From positions 5,282,501 to 5,346,500 of the forward strand of contig CANUEZ040000193.1 in assembly GCA_948099385.1 (NCBI GenBank): a stretch of DNA of 64,000 nucleotides, written 5' to 3'. The notes under the pieces are model-generated. The model worked only from the letters and a program-made list of their open reading frames with translations. It made no database searches and was not told where the DNA came from. Position 1 is the stretch's first letter, and every line of letters begins with the position of its first letter. Origin of the DNA: Fasciola hepatica. Its lineage: Eukaryota; Platyhelminthes; Trematoda; Plagiorchiida; Fasciolidae. The position numbers were made by a program, and so were the translations under genes. Below are positions 52,037 through 63,060 of this stretch, in pieces.

Positions 52037-52266
52037 CCAGAGAAATGGAAAATATTGGATAAAGTAGCTTCAGTCAACTGAACTTGTTTCTCGACTTTGA
52101 CTTCTAAGAATTACCGAAGAAGATTAGTTCATGAGCTGGGAGAACAATCTTTAACCAATGAAACTGGTCAATGAGTAATAAACTCCAGGGCAAGTTGTTT
52201 TGTGCAAGTGTATGCATAAGTTTTCCTATGGTTATTGCGCCATCGTTATCTTCCTTTATATCAGAA

Positions 52267-52268
<2 letters not shown>

Positions 52269-52329
<61 letters not shown>
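52269..52329. repeat. AT dinucleotide microsatellite
   Basis: About 30 uninterrupted AT units. The corresponding place in the left arm (about 21720) lacks it entirely. Confidence 0.97.
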
Positions 52330-52332
<3 letters not shown>

Positions 52333-52513
52333 GATCCCATTGTCATCATTTTCCTCCTGGAGTTTACCAATGTGACGAGAAAACCATAACGGAAACGCAT
52401 AAGCTAATTGGTTTTTGGAACTTATCATTCCTTATTCTTTATTAATTTCCTGTTTACTATATACTAGCGGGCGCGCGGACAATGAAAGGCTGTTGAGTGA
52501 GATAGTGATCGAC

Positions 52514-52596
52514 TGTGCCAACAGGATTTGAACTCCCCATTCACCGTAGGCGGATTTGTAATCTACCGTGACGATTATTCTACCAGCGCCTGCCAG
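52514..52596 (-). other. tRNA-like relic (possible SINE head), right P2 arm
   Basis: Minus-strand counterpart of 21611-21694. It contains GAGTTCAAATCCTGTTGGCAC (T-arm-like) and a stem with a seven-base loop TTACAAA that resembles an anticodon arm. The acceptor stem does not close, so a functional tRNA is unlikely. Confidence 0.3.
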
Positions 52597-52975
52597 TTTA
52601 ATGTCAAGTCAATAACCAATATGATCAACACGGTCGATTTGTCGCTCGACGCTTTCTTTCTGATTTTCCTAACCAAACTCTCCAGAAACGGTTATCACAG
52701 ATCCTCTGAAAAGTCAACAACTTTTTCCTGATTTATATGAGCTACGTAGAAATAGACGTTTATCCCCATTACCTCATCTCACTATATTGCTTCAATGATC
52801 AGGATGATTGAAAAGTCTTCAAATTTGCGGTGTGTGGAGGAACGCTTCAATAAAAATCTTGACAATTATGTAAGATGTGAACTCCCCAGCGGCACTCATC
52901 TCATACCAATACGTTAGGCTTGTTTTTTAAGAGCTTACCACCAAATTGTTCCATACGCTTTTGTAGGCGTATTCA

Positions 52976-53370
52976 AAGGGGTTCTACCGTATCGTTTTTG
53001 AACACTACAATTTTAAGGGTCCTGTGTTACCTACATTATGCGTAATTTCGAATGTATTCGCAGATTCCCCTTTATACATCCTACCGAAACAATCGTCATG
53101 ATCATACATTTCTGGACAAGACCTTCATGTTTCCCTCCGTTTGTCAATCGCGAATGTTATAAGATATTCTTTCATAATATCCCTTGTGACCCGAATAGAT
53201 GATCTTCAAGTTTATTTCCCCTCAAGGATTAGATTCATATCAACACTTATTGAAAGAACAACCATGTTTTATGCGTCTTCGGAGATTCATAAGATTAGTC
53301 CGCTATTCATGCATGCTCAGAGCAGATAGTTATCGGTACCACACCTGACCTATTGCAAAATTATAACGAT
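52976..53370. other. About 400 bp present only in the P2 right arm
   Basis: The left arm joins the flanks directly near 21265. Contains the frame 53141-53329 (62 codons), with no recognisable content. Confidence 0.5.
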
Positions 53371-53383
53371 CTACACTATTTAT

Positions 53384-53908
53384 TATAATGTACCATACAC
53401 AGGGATGTGAAGAAGGAGAACCGAATTGCAACCGTCTTGTCGGCTGGGGCCGTTCATTGTATTCTATAATGAAAAACATCGCATACCCCAGGAGTCTGTA
53501 CTGCAAATCCGTTCAACGACTTGGAGGTTGTGCTACCTAGCCACGTAATTCCAATCAGTTTGCGGTCGTAGAAAGTGCCAAATTCCATTCACTAGTCTGT
53601 GGTCCCAGTAGGAGCTTCGTTATTTTGTCTCTATACTAAATATTACAAGATGATGAGTGTTACTTTGGTGTTCAATTAATAATCCCATTGAGGAAACGCC
53701 CCACTGCCGATATAAGTCACCGAGGTTGCAAATAAAGCTATTGTTGACGCCCTCCTTCACGTCTGCTGAGGTTCGGTTGACGAGCGAGCAATTCGTCGAC
53801 GTATCCGATACGACGACCGAACAGTCCGTAGTGAATTACTTATACGTTTACTCTCGTCAACCAGCCCGTTTCACACAAACGCCTCAACCTAGGCCGGTCG
53901 GATTGGCG
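53384..53908 (+). other. Gypsy leader or LTR-like segment, right P2 arm
   Basis: Near-identical mirror of 20721-21245 and directly upstream of a Gypsy gag relic. AATAAA at about 53732 is followed by a CG-richer stretch. A partial 5' LTR or leader is the best guess. No matching 3' LTR was found downstream of the integrase. Confidence 0.35.
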
Positions 53909-55330
53909 ATTCCCTAACACAAAACAGTACAAAAAACTCGTCCCTTCTCGTGTATCGAACTCCACCTTTATTCCACCTTCCGCCTCTGTCATGCAGGATG
54001 CTGTTCTTGTGGTAAGAATGGTCATATTCGCAAGGCATGCCGCCATTCCAAATGCGTTGTCATGAATGCCACCTCTCAGTATCCGGAAAATGATGACAAT
54101 CCGGTATACACACTAGAGTTTCGGAGTGAATCCAATCAATTCCTGTGCAGATCAGTCCAGTTCTACTGTGACTTGGTACTTTCATTCATGTTGGATATCA
54201 CGAGCTGCTAATCCATTATTCGGAAATCCACATGCGACTTGATTCTGCCCAGTGTAGACACACAATACACCGATGTGCGCATTCACGGTGTTAGTCATCG
54301 TCGATTTCCACTGTTGCGCGAGACTACATTGATGGTTCGCTTGGAAAGTGAATATATCTCGATACGCTTCCCCATATTCGTAGGCAGTCCCTTGATTCTG
54401 CGTTTAAAGGCCCCGTGTACATTGGTGCAATGGGCAACAATCCGGAAGGCAACCAGTATTCCGGTGGATCAGATTGTTCTGCAGCATTTGGTCGCACAAT
54501 GCTCGAATAACGAGAGTGGCATGGCGGTTGAGCCCGCGAAGTTGGGAGTGGGTGGTAATGCGGAGCTCCTGAAGCACTGAGTTTTGCCGCATGGTCAGAT
54601 CGGAGATGTTCTGAAGGTGCTTTCCCAAATGGAACAAGACGGTGTCATTGTGTGTGTGTCTCCATCCATATCGGAAAATCCGATTGTGGTGGCGATGATG
54701 AGTGATGGACAGACACTTACAATTTGCTATGATCACGGACTGTTCTTGAAATCACATTCAAAAAGACGCGTTGCAACTACGGTGGAACCGCAGAACTGCC
54801 AGAACTGCATAATTGGCAGCAATTGTTTCTCATTAATTGATGTGGCTGATGCATGTTCAGAAATTCCGCTGCACGCGGAGTCTAAACCATTACCAACCAT
54901 CAACAATCCATGGAGCATGCTCCAATACAATTTCTTGCTGTTCGGTATGCACGTGTCCGACAGGGTATTTCAGGCCATTATAGACGACGTGATCCGTGTT
55001 ATCAATGGGGTGATAATAAATCAGGATGTTGTGCTTGTATTTGAATCCTCGAAGAACCAACACAATTGCAGACAGTGACAGCTGCTGAAGATATTCGGGG
55101 AATGAAACGTATCGAAAAAGCGCAAATTCGGTCTCAGTAAACCAGTTTTCTTAGGCTTCACTGTCAATTCAAACGGATATAAACCCGAACCAGACAGTTT
55201 CAAATCAGTGATTGTCATCCAGTCACCGAAAATCAGGCGAACTTACGATCAATTCTTGGATGCCCGCAGTGCTACCTCAGATTAAATCCCAACGTTTTGA
55301 CACGAGTCCAACCATTTTTTCTGGACCAGT
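53909..55330 (+). pseudogene. Ty3/Gypsy gag-protease-RT relic, copy 3
   Basis: The fullest Gypsy copy. The CCHC knuckle is at 53999-54040. The protease segment has the same DIT active-site change and, unlike copy 2, a TAA stop at 54209-54211. RT is open from 54584 to 55078 (164 codons): KVLSQMEQDG, SDGQTLTICYDHGLF, NCFSLIDVADACSEIPL, TINNPWSMLQYNFLLFGMHV, then INGVIINQDVVLVFES, where the YxDD box reads NQDV. After a stop it continues with KFGLSKPVFLGFTVNSNGYK and PEPD (family: FGLxKxVFLGFTVDANGYKPDP, the RT thumb-connection). Copies 1 and 2 end at about 55047. Confidence 0.85.
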
Positions 55331-56440
55331 CATCCGATGCGGAGCAGTGTAACAAGCAGTGTTGTCTTATTCGAAATATCGTTGACCGACCGATACTAAC
55401 CTCATTTGCGCCGTCTGAGCGGACGACACGGACCGCTGACTTGTCCAAAGTGGAGAAAGGAGTGGTTCTGTAACAGGTGAATGTCGAATGATCTGCATCT
55501 AGCGTTTTCTCAGTGCTGCAGGGAGGAGTTATGCTCAGAAGTAGAAGGAAGCTTAGGTCGTTTTACTGGCGGTACGCTGATTAAAACGGTAAAATAGTCA
55601 CCTAATCATGTAATGCAGATAAATCCGCTTACAAATCCACGGCTGTTGTGATCCAACGATGAGGCCTTACCTGAGCTGCCTAGAGTTACGACGTGCTGCA
55701 TCGAGGAGGCAAAACCGTAATGAAGGCGGATTTCTTGTCACAATACTCATGATTCACAGTGTCAGAAAAATACCATGTAATTACTGCAGCCCCTCCTATG
55801 TCCCCGTAAAATCTGAGTGAGCAGACGAAACAATGTTATTAATCGGTGACTTTAGCAATTAGAAACGAGTGGTAACCCGATGTGAAGCGGAAGTTCTTCC
55901 TACTGCAAAAGAAATTCAGTATTCAACCCGACGGTGTCCAGTGTCAGGGTGAACGCCTAAAATTATTTTACATTGAATTTGAGCCGCTTGGGTGTGAATA
56001 AAATGAAGCCAATGGCTTGACAGATATGTTGGTGGCCGGAATTGCATACGACCATTGTCACCATGACAAAGAAACCGTGGTCCGAACGCAGAGAGTTCAC
56101 GCTGACTTCTGTGGCTCATTCGTGAACAAAAATACAGCCCGAGTACTGAGTGACTCCCACTCCAAATGGCCAGAAGTGTTCCTCATTAGTTCACTAACCA
56201 ACTTGTTCGTAATCCAAGTTTTATGGAAGCGCCTCAGCCGAGAAGCAACCCGTCGGGTACTGGTCACCGACACCGGATCGTAGTTTGGTGCTTCAGATCC
56301 GAAAACGCGACCGATCACACTGCCGAGACGACCGAGGATCCAAATGGTGACCGTGTTGATGACAGGAATCCATTTATCCATCCGACCGAAACGACGACCA
56401 CATCGGCTGAGGAAAGCCAAAATAACTAGAAACCCTTGAA
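55331..56440 (+). pseudogene. Ty3/Gypsy RNase H and integrase relic, copy 3
   Basis: Decayed continuation of the same pol. RNase H traces near 55380-55470 include SLTDRPILTSFAPSERTT-like codons in shifting frames. The integrase core at 56085-56290 reads VHADFCGSFVNKN, SDSHSKWPEVFLISSLT and TRRVLVTDTGSxFG (family: HxDFxGP, D-AYSKWPEVF, VTDNGxQF). The second catalytic Asp survives in VTDTG but Asn and Gln of the box are altered, with a stop at 56281. Absent from A copies 1 and 2. Confidence 0.8.
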
Positions 56441-56616
56441 AGAGGTCAGATTTGATGATTCAGCGAGCATCACACGTGATAATTCAAAGTTGATTTTCCT
56501 AGCTACGCTCTCTGAGGATCGTCAACCAATCAGAATCGCTGCTGACGGGTACAGCTAAAGCCAACTTCGATTGATAAAATCCTAACCTGCCAGGTAATTT
56601 CTTTAATTTATCATTT

Positions 56617-56811
56617 TTACATTTTATATCTGGAATCAAATAATCGTGCTTTTCCGCAGCCTGGGCATTCTTGCCTATTAGGATTACGTGGTTTCGGGTG
56701 AGAGCTATTTAAACACATCCTATCAGCTTGTGTATTGCGAATGTTACAGGAAGAATTATCTTTCCCCCTATCTTGTCTGACTTGAGAATAATCATTTTGA
56801 CTGGAAATCAT
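56617..56811 (-). pseudogene. Possible retroelement Gag zinc-knuckle fragment
   Basis: A 64-codon minus-strand frame with Cys and His spacing (SSHPKPRNPNRQECPGCGKA) resembling the C-x-C-G...H...CPxxGK region of Gypsy nucleocapsids, but with missing cysteines. Opposite in strand to the surrounding elements. Weak call. Confidence 0.3.
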
Positions 56812-57999
56812 AACAGAGGTTTGGTGATCACCAATGTGTAGTTGAGGTCTACATGAGGCAATATCATGTGAAGCACGCGGCTTTGGTTCGATGAAATAAT
56901 CTACATTGAAGTAGTACAGTGTCTACTCATGAACCACATATTATGCATTGCCGGTCATTCTTGTCAAAAGTAACATCAGAGGTCTAACAGTATTCAACAA
57001 CACGTCTTACGCTGTATGAATTGCTTTCAAAATACGAGATTGTACGATTGATTTTATTCATTGCTTGTACTTCGATTAGGTATTTAGTGGATGACTAAAC
57101 TGTCCTAAATGTATAAGACCATATTCGTTTGTATTTCTCTCAAGAATATTGATGTTTATACAAGAGCTTTTTTCTAACTTTGTTGAAACTCATATTATGT
57201 GGAAAATCACCAGCTTTTTTCAACATTCCTTAGGTCAAAACTCTCTGTAGGATTACGTGTGGAGTTCTTTTCAGCAAGAACAGTCTCAGTTACTCATTTC
57301 ATATTTCAATAAACTGACTGATTTTAACCAGTATGTACGATTTTGCATTCTTTCAAATCAAACGATGTACTATTGGCCATCTTATGCAAGGGAATCAGAT
57401 GGACTCAAAACTAGGATACACACAGCTTTTGCCCAGTAATTTGAAACTACCAGCTTTCAAAGAAAACCAAAACATGGTTCAGCGCAGCTTAGTGTCACTG
57501 TGTTTCACTGAATCTCTTGAAAACCGAAATTCTGAGTTTGGGGGTGACACTGAGTTGCACATTGGTGACCTCCGAACAGGGACAACGTTGGATCGAGTGA
57601 ACCTCACCAAGCAGTTTCCATATCATCCGCTTTCAATAGTCCATCCTACTGTGCGTGGACCACCTGTCTGTTATAGAAGTAGGCTGCACTACGTTACCTC
57701 GACAACCATTCCAGCATCAGTTGAGACAAGACAGAATACTTGCAACTAGCAGACCTCCCGCGACAGACCAGAATAAGTTTCTCCACGGCAGCTTCGGTCA
57801 GTTTCTCATGTTGGGTTAGCGCCCCACTTTATTGTGCGTCAGACTTTTGAGTCAGTGAATACGGAGAGAGTAACCAAGAAACGTCTGTTAAGCGTTGTGG
57901 GCAGTCAACAAGAATGACATGCACAAAAATCTCCATCTTTCCTTCGGGAATCACTGGTCGTATTCCCCTACACTTTAACTCTCACATCCAAATTTAAAT
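56812..57999. other. Unassigned stretch before the LINE, A copy 3
   Basis: Includes a 138-codon plus-strand frame (57333-57749) with a segment NLKLPAFKENQNM that could echo a Gypsy Gag start but is too weak to assign. Nothing else recognised. Confidence 0.35.
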
Positions 58000-59552
58000 A
58001 TATACGAGATACCACAGTGAGTCGCGACCGTGAACTTCCAACTCTCGGTACCGAATAAAATGAGACAAGAAAAAAGGGAGTCTATTCGCCAACCTAAGCA
58101 TTCGTCTCGCTCAGCTGCTTTCAGCATCGACACACGTTGTCAAACGATGCGAATGTCTGCCGTACCTGGATTCCTCAGACGTTTACCATGGATGTGATTT
58201 GTGTCCCCGAGATGCGCATACAAGACCCAACTTCAGTGTTAACACTTTGCTCACCAGCTATGAACTGGACTTCCCATTTCACTATTCGCACGCAGGGTCA
58301 TTCGCTGTCTAGTGTTTGTGGTAAGGCTGGCGTTCACATCATTCTCGGCATGAAAACAGAGCGTGTACTGCGCGACTGGATTCCAATGAGCAGTCGTCTA
58401 TGTGCTAAACGAGTGAACGGTTCTATGCATGTTAACGTCACTAGACTGAAGAGTCCATGTCTGTTTGTCGTTTATGTGTATGCCCCAAATGACTGTAACT
58501 CGTCTGAGGCTAAAGATGAATACTACCACGATTGTATCAATTGATCCGTAGCATGCGTTCAACGGACATCATGGATGTTGTTGGTGAATTCAGTGTTCAA
58601 GTTGGAAGCCCAGAAGAGACGGAGAGAAAAAAATTAACCGTCACGATATTTCAACCGATGGAACCGATAACGGTGACCGACTCATTCAACTATGTCCTGA
58701 CCATGGACTATTCCTAGCGAGTACAAATTTCTGGCACAATAAGCTCAACCGAGTAACCTGGCACCCTGCGGCGTCTCAACATCTTTGCACTCAGATCGAC
58801 CATATTGCTCTTAGTTTCGCCTTGCACGGATCAACTCTAAATTGTTGATCATTTTGGTCCCGGTCTGTTGCCAATGATCACACAGTTGTCTGTGTGAATT
58901 CGAATCTACCTCTCGACGGTGGCCGGAAATACATCAAAGACTAAAATCCTCGTCAGCCGCTACTTGGCGATGTTAAATTATCTGCCTCAAACCAGAAATA
59001 TTGTGAAAATCAAGACTGTCAATTCCTGTGTCACTCTATTCTCGATGTAATCGTACCTATTGGTACCTCACATGATACCGCCCAGATGAAAAATTTAGCT
59101 ACGTTCTATGCAATTTTGATGTATTTATTTATCACTTGTTTTGTGCAGCGTTCAGCCTATTCAATCCATTTGATTTCACATGTGGCGTCCATCAAAAGTT
59201 TCAAACCATGATTGCATCTGAAAGGAAACCCATATGTAAGTTCTACTTCCCAACCGGTTGACCATTGCATGGAATGTTTCAATATTTCGTGTTTGGCCCG
59301 AAACCATTAGGGCAATGCGAAGAAACAATGATTTTCGTTCATCCCATTTGGAGAAATGCATACACTCTCAAGAGAACATCGTCCGTTCCGGATTCTACCA
59401 CAAGTCTACCAAACGACAAGGTAAGAATCATCATGTTATGGCATTTCAAGTCAGTCGATTTCACTGCTGCTGAGAGAGCCAACATGTGAACATCAACTGT
59501 GCAATCGCTTGATTGTAGGAATCAACCTTCCAGTTTGGAACAGAGGTTGCTG
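58000..59552 (+). pseudogene. LINE apurinic-like endonuclease relic, copy 2
   Basis: Same unit as 32360-34016 and better preserved. A 135-codon frame (58137-58544) covers VICVPEMRIQDPTS through KDEYYHD without the 2 bp loss of copy 1. It then breaks at a stop near 58543 before VVGEFSVQVG, SFNYVLTMDYS-region codons, TWHPAASQHLCTQIDHI and VANDHTVV. Similarity to copy 1 stops at the same point (59552 and 34016), where here Gypsy Gag sequence begins. Together with 61076-62782 it probably represents one LINE interrupted by a Gypsy insertion. Confidence 0.88.
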
Positions 59553-59990
59553 CTTGAAACTGATCAGACCCTTCATCACGTTAGCTTAATTCGTGAAAAG
59601 TATCGGGTAGTAGATGCTGTTTTGGAGTCCACACTGTTCAATTCTTCCAAAAATCAAGTAGTTTGGCACACTCAAAATTTGCCTCATTTTACCAAGCCCA
59701 TAAGTTGTCGTGGCAATCAGCCCCACTTGAGCGATCGATTCGTTCGAAATCTTATTGTAAAAGTTCCGATTTGGGCAAGTGCATTTCATATGGTCAGTTA
59801 CGTCGTTGTTTCACATGTCCTCGTCTACAAGCTTTTAGTTTTGTGTGTGGTGAGTTTGGTCACGTTGATAGTGCCTGTTGCAGTAGCCCACCATATCGAC
59901 AGACGACCCCCTCAGCATCATCACACACTTCTTTAATTCCTACCATGTTTTCGAAACTTGCATTAGCCCTCTTGTCAGAGAACGTACCGC
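59553..59990 (+). pseudogene. Second Gypsy element: Gag nucleocapsid relic
   Basis: Two decayed zinc knuckles are visible near 59770-59890: KCISYGQLRRCFTCPRLQA (first knuckle with Cys-to-Tyr and His-to-Arg) and SFVCGEFGHVDSACC (second knuckle with only its first Cys lost). It immediately precedes a protease frame. This element differs from the Gypsy at 53.9-56.4 kb. Confidence 0.7.
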
Positions 59991-60284
59991 ATTAAGCACG
60001 AATGGCATACTTCACAGGCTAAACAACACATTTTTGTTGACACTGGGAGTGTAGAATCCATCATTTCACCTAAAGCTATAAATTGCGTTTATCCCATCGA
60101 TAGGAATAGTCCTACCAGTGTGACTATTCCAGGGATTACTGGATACAAGCTCCCATATTTCGGTTCTTGTATTGTTCTAATTCAGCTACATGAATCTGAT
60201 CCTATTGAATGTAAGGTTTTGGTTTCTGATTCTGGACTTCCACCTTTTGGTTTTAAAGTTGCTCGTGAAATGTCACTCTCCTAA
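59991..60284 (+). pseudogene. Second Gypsy element: retropepsin domain, active site intact
   Basis: A frame open from 59991 to the stop at 60282 encodes an aspartic protease: HIFVDTGSVESIISPKAI carries the full D-T-G-S active-site loop, followed by hydrophobic beta-strand-like stretches (LPYFGSCIVLIQL, IECKVLVSDSGLP). Length (about 90 codons from the active site) suits a retropepsin, although the flap and the C-terminal hydrophobic-hydrophobic-Gly box are not clear. It cuts the Gag-Pol polyprotein in active elements; here Gag and RT on either side are broken, so it is part of a dead element. Confidence 0.8.
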
Positions 60285-61075
60285 CCTCTTCACCCGATTC
60301 ATTGAATATACAACAGCTTCTTTTGAAATGTCCTCAAGTTTCTGGTGGAATGCACATTCCTGGATTGAGGTTAGAGATATCTGGCCATCCCGTTTTTCCA
60401 AAGCGCAGAATAATTGCTTTTGGTTTGAGAGAACCTCTCCGTCAAGCAATGCAGTCTGTGTGAGCGCGAAATTACTGGCTATGTGGAGTCGTCGGACTGG
60501 GCCACACCGATTCCATTAGAGGATCACAACTGCCTGCCCACATCGAAAGTACAGCTAATAACTAACAGCGGTTTTACACAAGGTACGTTCAAGAAGTTCA
60601 AAGTGAATTCCTTGACCAGTGCTTCGCGAGGCGTGGCAGTGGGTGGATCCTTCTTGGGTAAGTGCTGCCCTCTTGTGATCATTGAGGCTTTTCCCGGCTG
60701 ATCAAAGGAATATTGAACATCTTTACCTACTGCTGACTTCACACAGACTACGCTCAGAAACAGATTCAACAGAGGAGGAATTCTGTTTGTGCCAGTTACT
60801 GGCATTGGCACCAATTCAGCTGTTCAACTCTTGGATAATTGGTTGGGAGTTCTTGGTTGAAAAGTAAAACCAACTGCTCCTCGTCACCCGCAGTCAAATG
60901 GTCGTGGTCTAGTGGTCTAGCAGATAACTTTGAATGAAATTTGTTTGTGATTCTCCGTGCATTTTTCGAACTTGGTCTTGCCATTGACAATCCATTAGAT
61001 ATCACAAATGTTTACCGAGTTATCGACGCCCAGTATCCAGTTAAGTAGTGAACAAAAGTCCAGTGGGTTTTATTT
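60285..61075 (+). pseudogene. Second Gypsy element: RT start joined to integrase end
   Basis: Frames from 60330 give MHIPGLRLEISGHPVFPKRR and FGLREPLRQAMQSV, then VESSDWATPIPLE (family: HPVFCKRRxxPxGLREPL and VxSSDWATPIV), the start of a Gypsy RT. The RT core and RNase H are missing. At 60780-60900 the integrase reappears as VTGIGTNSAVQLLDNWLGVL and VKPTAPRHPQSNGRG (family: VTDNGTQF, TAPRHPQSNGxAER). The end near 61000-61075 is not sharply defined and no LTR was found. Confidence 0.75.
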
Positions 61076-62782
61076 GAGGCTTTTACGGCTGCCCAAGATC
61101 CAACAACCAGCTACCCACAGAAGCAATGTATATCTGCATCCTCAGTTGAGCTGTGAGATGCTCGCGGAATGAATCCCCTCAATTCCAGATATGATGGAAG
61201 ACAGAAGTGCCATAAACGCAGATTGATTCTGAGCCTGAGAAACTGCCGAGAATAGTAGTGGATTGCAGAGGTGGAGAAGCTGCATCAATGAGCAGCAGCT
61301 ACGGCGATTGGCAGCAGCTGCAATCTTATCCGTCTAAGTGAAAACACCTGTTCTAGAAAGTCAGGCGTTATTGAACTGTTCTAAGAGACAAACGACTCAC
61401 TGATTCGAACTCAGGAGCTTCGTCTAGTCCGTTGGGAGAAGCATTTTAAGAAGCGGTTCAATTGGCGTTTATCCCCCACAGGCTTGTTAAGAAGCGTCGT
61501 AGTTCCAACTGCGGTTGCAGATACCGTTTCTATAACGGAAAAAGAGGTTTTTCGTGAGCCAGGCCACTTGAGTAACATGAGACTGCTTGACCGGATGAGT
61601 TGCCTCGTCCAATTTCAAGCATGGTGGATCATAATTGTTATTGGAGCTGACAAAACTCCTCGATTTTGTAGGTCACAAAGAACAAGTTCCAAAGAGTCGG
61701 AAATAATCTGTGATTGTGCCAATAGACAAAAGGAATGGTGATTCCTCTTGTCAAAACCACCCGGGAATAAGTTCGGTTAGCATCACATCTCAAATGCTTG
61801 CTTTTATCATTTCCCACCACTCATCGACCAATTGCGAACTGTGTCCTAGAGAGCATCATGATGGGTTTTAATTCCATCTCGGTTGTGTTGATCATATCTT
61901 TACTTGTCGGCACATTTTATAACACAAGGACTCATTTTTCTGGTCAACTACCCTACATTTTCTTGATCCCAAAGCAATCTTAAACTCAGCTGACCACATA
62001 GTTCATTGCCTCATGTTGGAGGGTGTATCAGAGAAATTCCGTTCCACCATGAAACCCCTTTATATGAAGAATCGTGGCTGAGTTAAGGCTTACGGTTCTC
62101 CTTCACCCCGGTTCACCACGAGAAGTGGTGTGCATCGGGGTTACCCCTTCCTTCCTTTCTCTTTACCTTCATGTTTGATGTGGTCCCAGATACAGCACTC
62201 TTGTCAGGTGATGATAGTAACATCAAAATTTTCCTTAGTTGAAATGTCTTAGAACTTGAATATGCGAGTGACATCGTTCTCCTTTATGCAGATCCAGGTA
62301 AGTTGCAAGCTTTTATGAGCAACATGAATAACTGTGTACCAATGATTGGTATGCATTTTGCAAGATGCTGCTGTAGGATTGGGTTGGTCCACTAAACCTT
62401 TCATTGTCTGGAGAACCATAGACTTGGTTGATAAATTGTCTTCTGGGCAGCTGGATTTTACTGGGAGAACAGATATCGGTTCAAGTGTCATGGTGTACAC
62501 AGAGGTTTCGCTTGACATTTGCCAATCTGAGTCATTTGTGAATTTGATACGAAATCTGGTCATCAATCAAGGGTTGGATATACACTGCAGCAGTCAAGCC
62601 CATACTTCTCTTTGGTTAAGAGACATGGCAACTACAGGTGGAGAATATGAGAAGATTATCGGTATTGGAACATCGATGTGCACATGTCACCTGACAGAAT
62701 TCCTCGGCACGCCATACATATTATCTTCATTGTCTGATTTTCGATTGCTCCAATTTTCTCAGTGGTATTTTGATAGCTCATA
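61076..62782 (+). pseudogene. LINE reverse transcriptase relic, copy 3 (most complete)
   Basis: Plus strand, many stops. In order: NLIRLSENTCSRKSGVIE and LRLVRWEKHFKKRFNW (61290-61460), VPIDK...GDSS and PGISSVSITSQMLAFIISH (61730-61830), CVDHIFT (61885), MLEGVSEKFRSTMKPLYMKN (62010-62075), SPRFTTRSGVHRGYP (62100-62150), then LEYASDIVLLYADPGKLQAF at 62250-62320, where the catalytic box is YASD instead of YADD. It runs on unbroken into the tail shared with copies 1 and 2 (EVSLDICQSESFVNL, AAVKPILLFG region). This continuity shows copy 3 is the ancestral arrangement. Confidence 0.87.
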
Positions 62783-63060
62783 GTCATCCTGAAGCCCCTT
62801 GATTCCCAGCTTCTACGAAAAACCACATCGTTTCCTCAGCTTTCGTGAACCCATACAGTGGTATTGTCACCGGTGTGATTTTCAGCACTAGTGACGCCAA
62901 CCGTGACTTTCGCTTGAAACTCGATGAAAGGTTCCCTTATTCACGGCCGTCATCGCATTACCTTATTCAAACTGATAATCAATTCAGTTGGTTCACTCTC
63001 AAACCAGAAGGCACACTACAGTAGACGTTCGACTAGCAGCTCAGAAACGTGTCTCCTATC
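62783..63060 (+). pseudogene. Ty3/Gypsy-like integrase core fragment, copy 3
   Basis: Counterpart of 1046-1330: FVNPYSGIVTGVIFSTSDAN and YLIQTDNQFSWFTLKPE, here without the stop between the two pieces. The first catalytic Asp is Asn in both copies. Confidence 0.5.

Noticed and set aside
53909..54580. Functional Gypsy protease in copy 2 or 3
   Set aside because: The active-site Thr-Gly is replaced (DIT) in both, with a stop in copy 3 and broken RT downstream.
57333..57749. 138-codon frame as Gypsy Gag capsid
   Set aside because: Only a short LKLPAF-like stretch is suggestive; the rest has no recognisable Gag features.
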